A DNA stretch of 64,000 bases from JAJXWB01 sp037044955 (GTDB taxonomy: Bacteria > Pseudomonadota > Alphaproteobacteria > Rhizobiales > Beijerinckiaceae), in contig JBAOHX010000009.1 of NCBI GenBank assembly GCA_037044955.1, positions 62,001-126,000 on the forward strand. Reading direction: 5' to 3'. A program made the translations under genes and the position numbers. Shown one piece after another: positions 63,367 through 64,000 of this stretch (positions within the stretch are counted from its first letter, which is position 1; each line of letters starts with the position of its first letter). The notes beneath the pieces were generated by a model. It searched no databases and was not told where the DNA came from. It saw nothing but the letters and a program-made list of their open reading frames with translations.

Positions 63367-64000
63367 TCACCCGTACGCCACGGGGCAATCCGGCCGGCCG
63401 CCCCATTCCGCCCAGGAGCCGTCGTAGACCGGCGCGGAGCGATTGGCCGCCGTCTCCAGCGCCAGCGACAGGATCGCCGCCGAGACGCCGGAGCCGCAGG
63501 TGGTCAGCAGCGGCTTCGACAGGTCCACGCCGGCGTTCTTGAAGGCGGCGGTCAGCGCGGCCGGCGGCTTCAGGCGGCCGCCCTCGATGATCTGGTCCCA
63601 CGGCAGGTTTTTCGCGCCCGGCATGTGGCCGGACTTGAGGCCCGGACGCGGCTCCGGCGCCTCGCCGCGGAAGCGGTCGGCCGCGCGCGCGTCGACGACC
63701 TGCGCGCCGCTCGCCAGCGCCTTCTTCACGTCCTCCATGCTCGCCACCGCGCCATGATCTAGGCGGGCGGTGAAATGGCGCGGCTGCTTGCGCACCGGGC
63801 CGTCTTCGACCGGCCGTCCCTCGGCCTTCCAGGCGGGCAGGCCGCCGTCCAGCACGAACACGTCGGTGACGCCGAAGGTGCGCAGCGTCCACCACACGCG
63901 CGGCGCGGAAAACAGGCCGTAGCTGTCGTAGACGACGACGCGCATGCCGTCGCCGAGGCCGAGCGCCCGCATCGCGCTGGAAAAGGCGATGGGGTCCGGC
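63367..64000 (-). CDS. sseA: 3-mercaptopyruvate sulfurtransferase, C-terminal part (runs off right edge)
   Basis: Two-rhodanese-domain sulfurtransferase moving sulfur from 3-mercaptopyruvate to acceptors. The first domain runs off the window. Visible: VVVYDSYGLFSAPRVWWTLR, GVTDVFVLDGGLPAWKAEGR and the second domain with active-site TCGSGVSAAILSLAL (Cys in CGSGVSA, the MST-type loop). GHMPGAKNLPWDQI is typical. Upstream residues PDPIAFSSAMRALGLGDGMR continue to the edge, so the start is outside. Confidence 0.9.
   Translation of the reverse strand, partial: PDPIAFSSAMRALGLGDGMRVVVYDSYGLFSAPRVWWTLRTFGVTDVFVLDGGLPAWKAEGRPVEDGPVRKQPRHFTARLDHGAVASMEDVKKALASGAQVVDARAADRFRGEAPEPRPGLKSGHMPGAKNLPWDQIIEGGRLKPPAALTAAFKNAGVDLSKPLLTTCGSGVSAAILSLALETAANRSAPVYDGSWAEWGGRPDCPVAYG

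Overview
The window is GC-rich chromosomal DNA from an alphaproteobacterium, most likely of the order Hyphomicrobiales (Rhizobiales). This rests on gene order (ppiD-trpE divergent from tpiA-secG-pyrG; tatABC-serS-surE-pcm-nlpD; yajC-secD-secF followed by Mth938-like and squalene/phytoene-synthase-like genes; glnB-glnA) and on dispersed palindromic repeats whose translations (VDGRDKPGHDA, PNPPPQGGRE) are familiar from that order. Genus cannot be fixed from the sequence. No rRNA, tRNA, CRISPR array, transposase or prophage gene was recognised.

Layout: 0-2.4 kb, start of trpE (cut by the left edge) and ppiD on the minus strand. 2.5-7.3 kb, a DUF488 gene, two hypotheticals, then tpiA, secG and pyrG. 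7.3-10.3 kb, a MazEF-type toxin-antitoxin pair, slyX and small exported or membrane proteins. 10.4-17.4 kb, tatABC, serS, a DUF559 gene, surE, pcm and nlpD. 17.5-29.3 kb, accessory metabolism: EamA exporter, D-aminoacylase-like enzyme, DUF815 ATPase, HtrA protease, two orphan branched-chain-type binding proteins, hydrolase, thioesterase, nitroreductase and TMEM175-like channel. 29.4-34.2 kb, yajC-secD-secF with a RelE/ParE-type toxin-antitoxin pair wedged before genes resembling the mitochondrial complex I assembly factors NDUFAF3 and NDUFAF6. 34.2-42.1 kb, a giant DUF2157/DUF4401/GDYXXLXY membrane protein, trmFO, a DUF1127 protein, a cupin and a TPR regulator. 42.1-49.5 kb, uvrA, dctA, ssb and an RhlE-like helicase. 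49.7-58.7 kb, methyltransferase, hydrolase, cytochrome b561, Ldh-type dehydrogenase, parE and two glycosyltransferases. 58.8-64 kb, glnA-glnB behind a sigma-54 promoter-like site, a macrodomain protein and the C-terminal part of a 3-mercaptopyruvate sulfurtransferase.

Two things dominate the second look. First, sixteen genes, many of them essential, carry frame breaks (20 in all), and every one is repaired by removing a single base. That one-sided pattern argues for over-called bases in the assembly, so I annotate these as intact genes with disrupted reading frames. Second, two housekeeping genes carry in-frame extra segments: serS has about 65 residues of clearly lower GC inside its catalytic domain, and uvrA has about 60 residues encoded by a copy of a dispersed palindromic repeat.

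No single locus looks like a complete new defence or biosynthetic system. The most interesting signals are the repeat-derived protein insertions, the foreign-looking serS segment, and the Sec/complex-I-assembly gene neighbourhood interrupted by a toxin-antitoxin pair.
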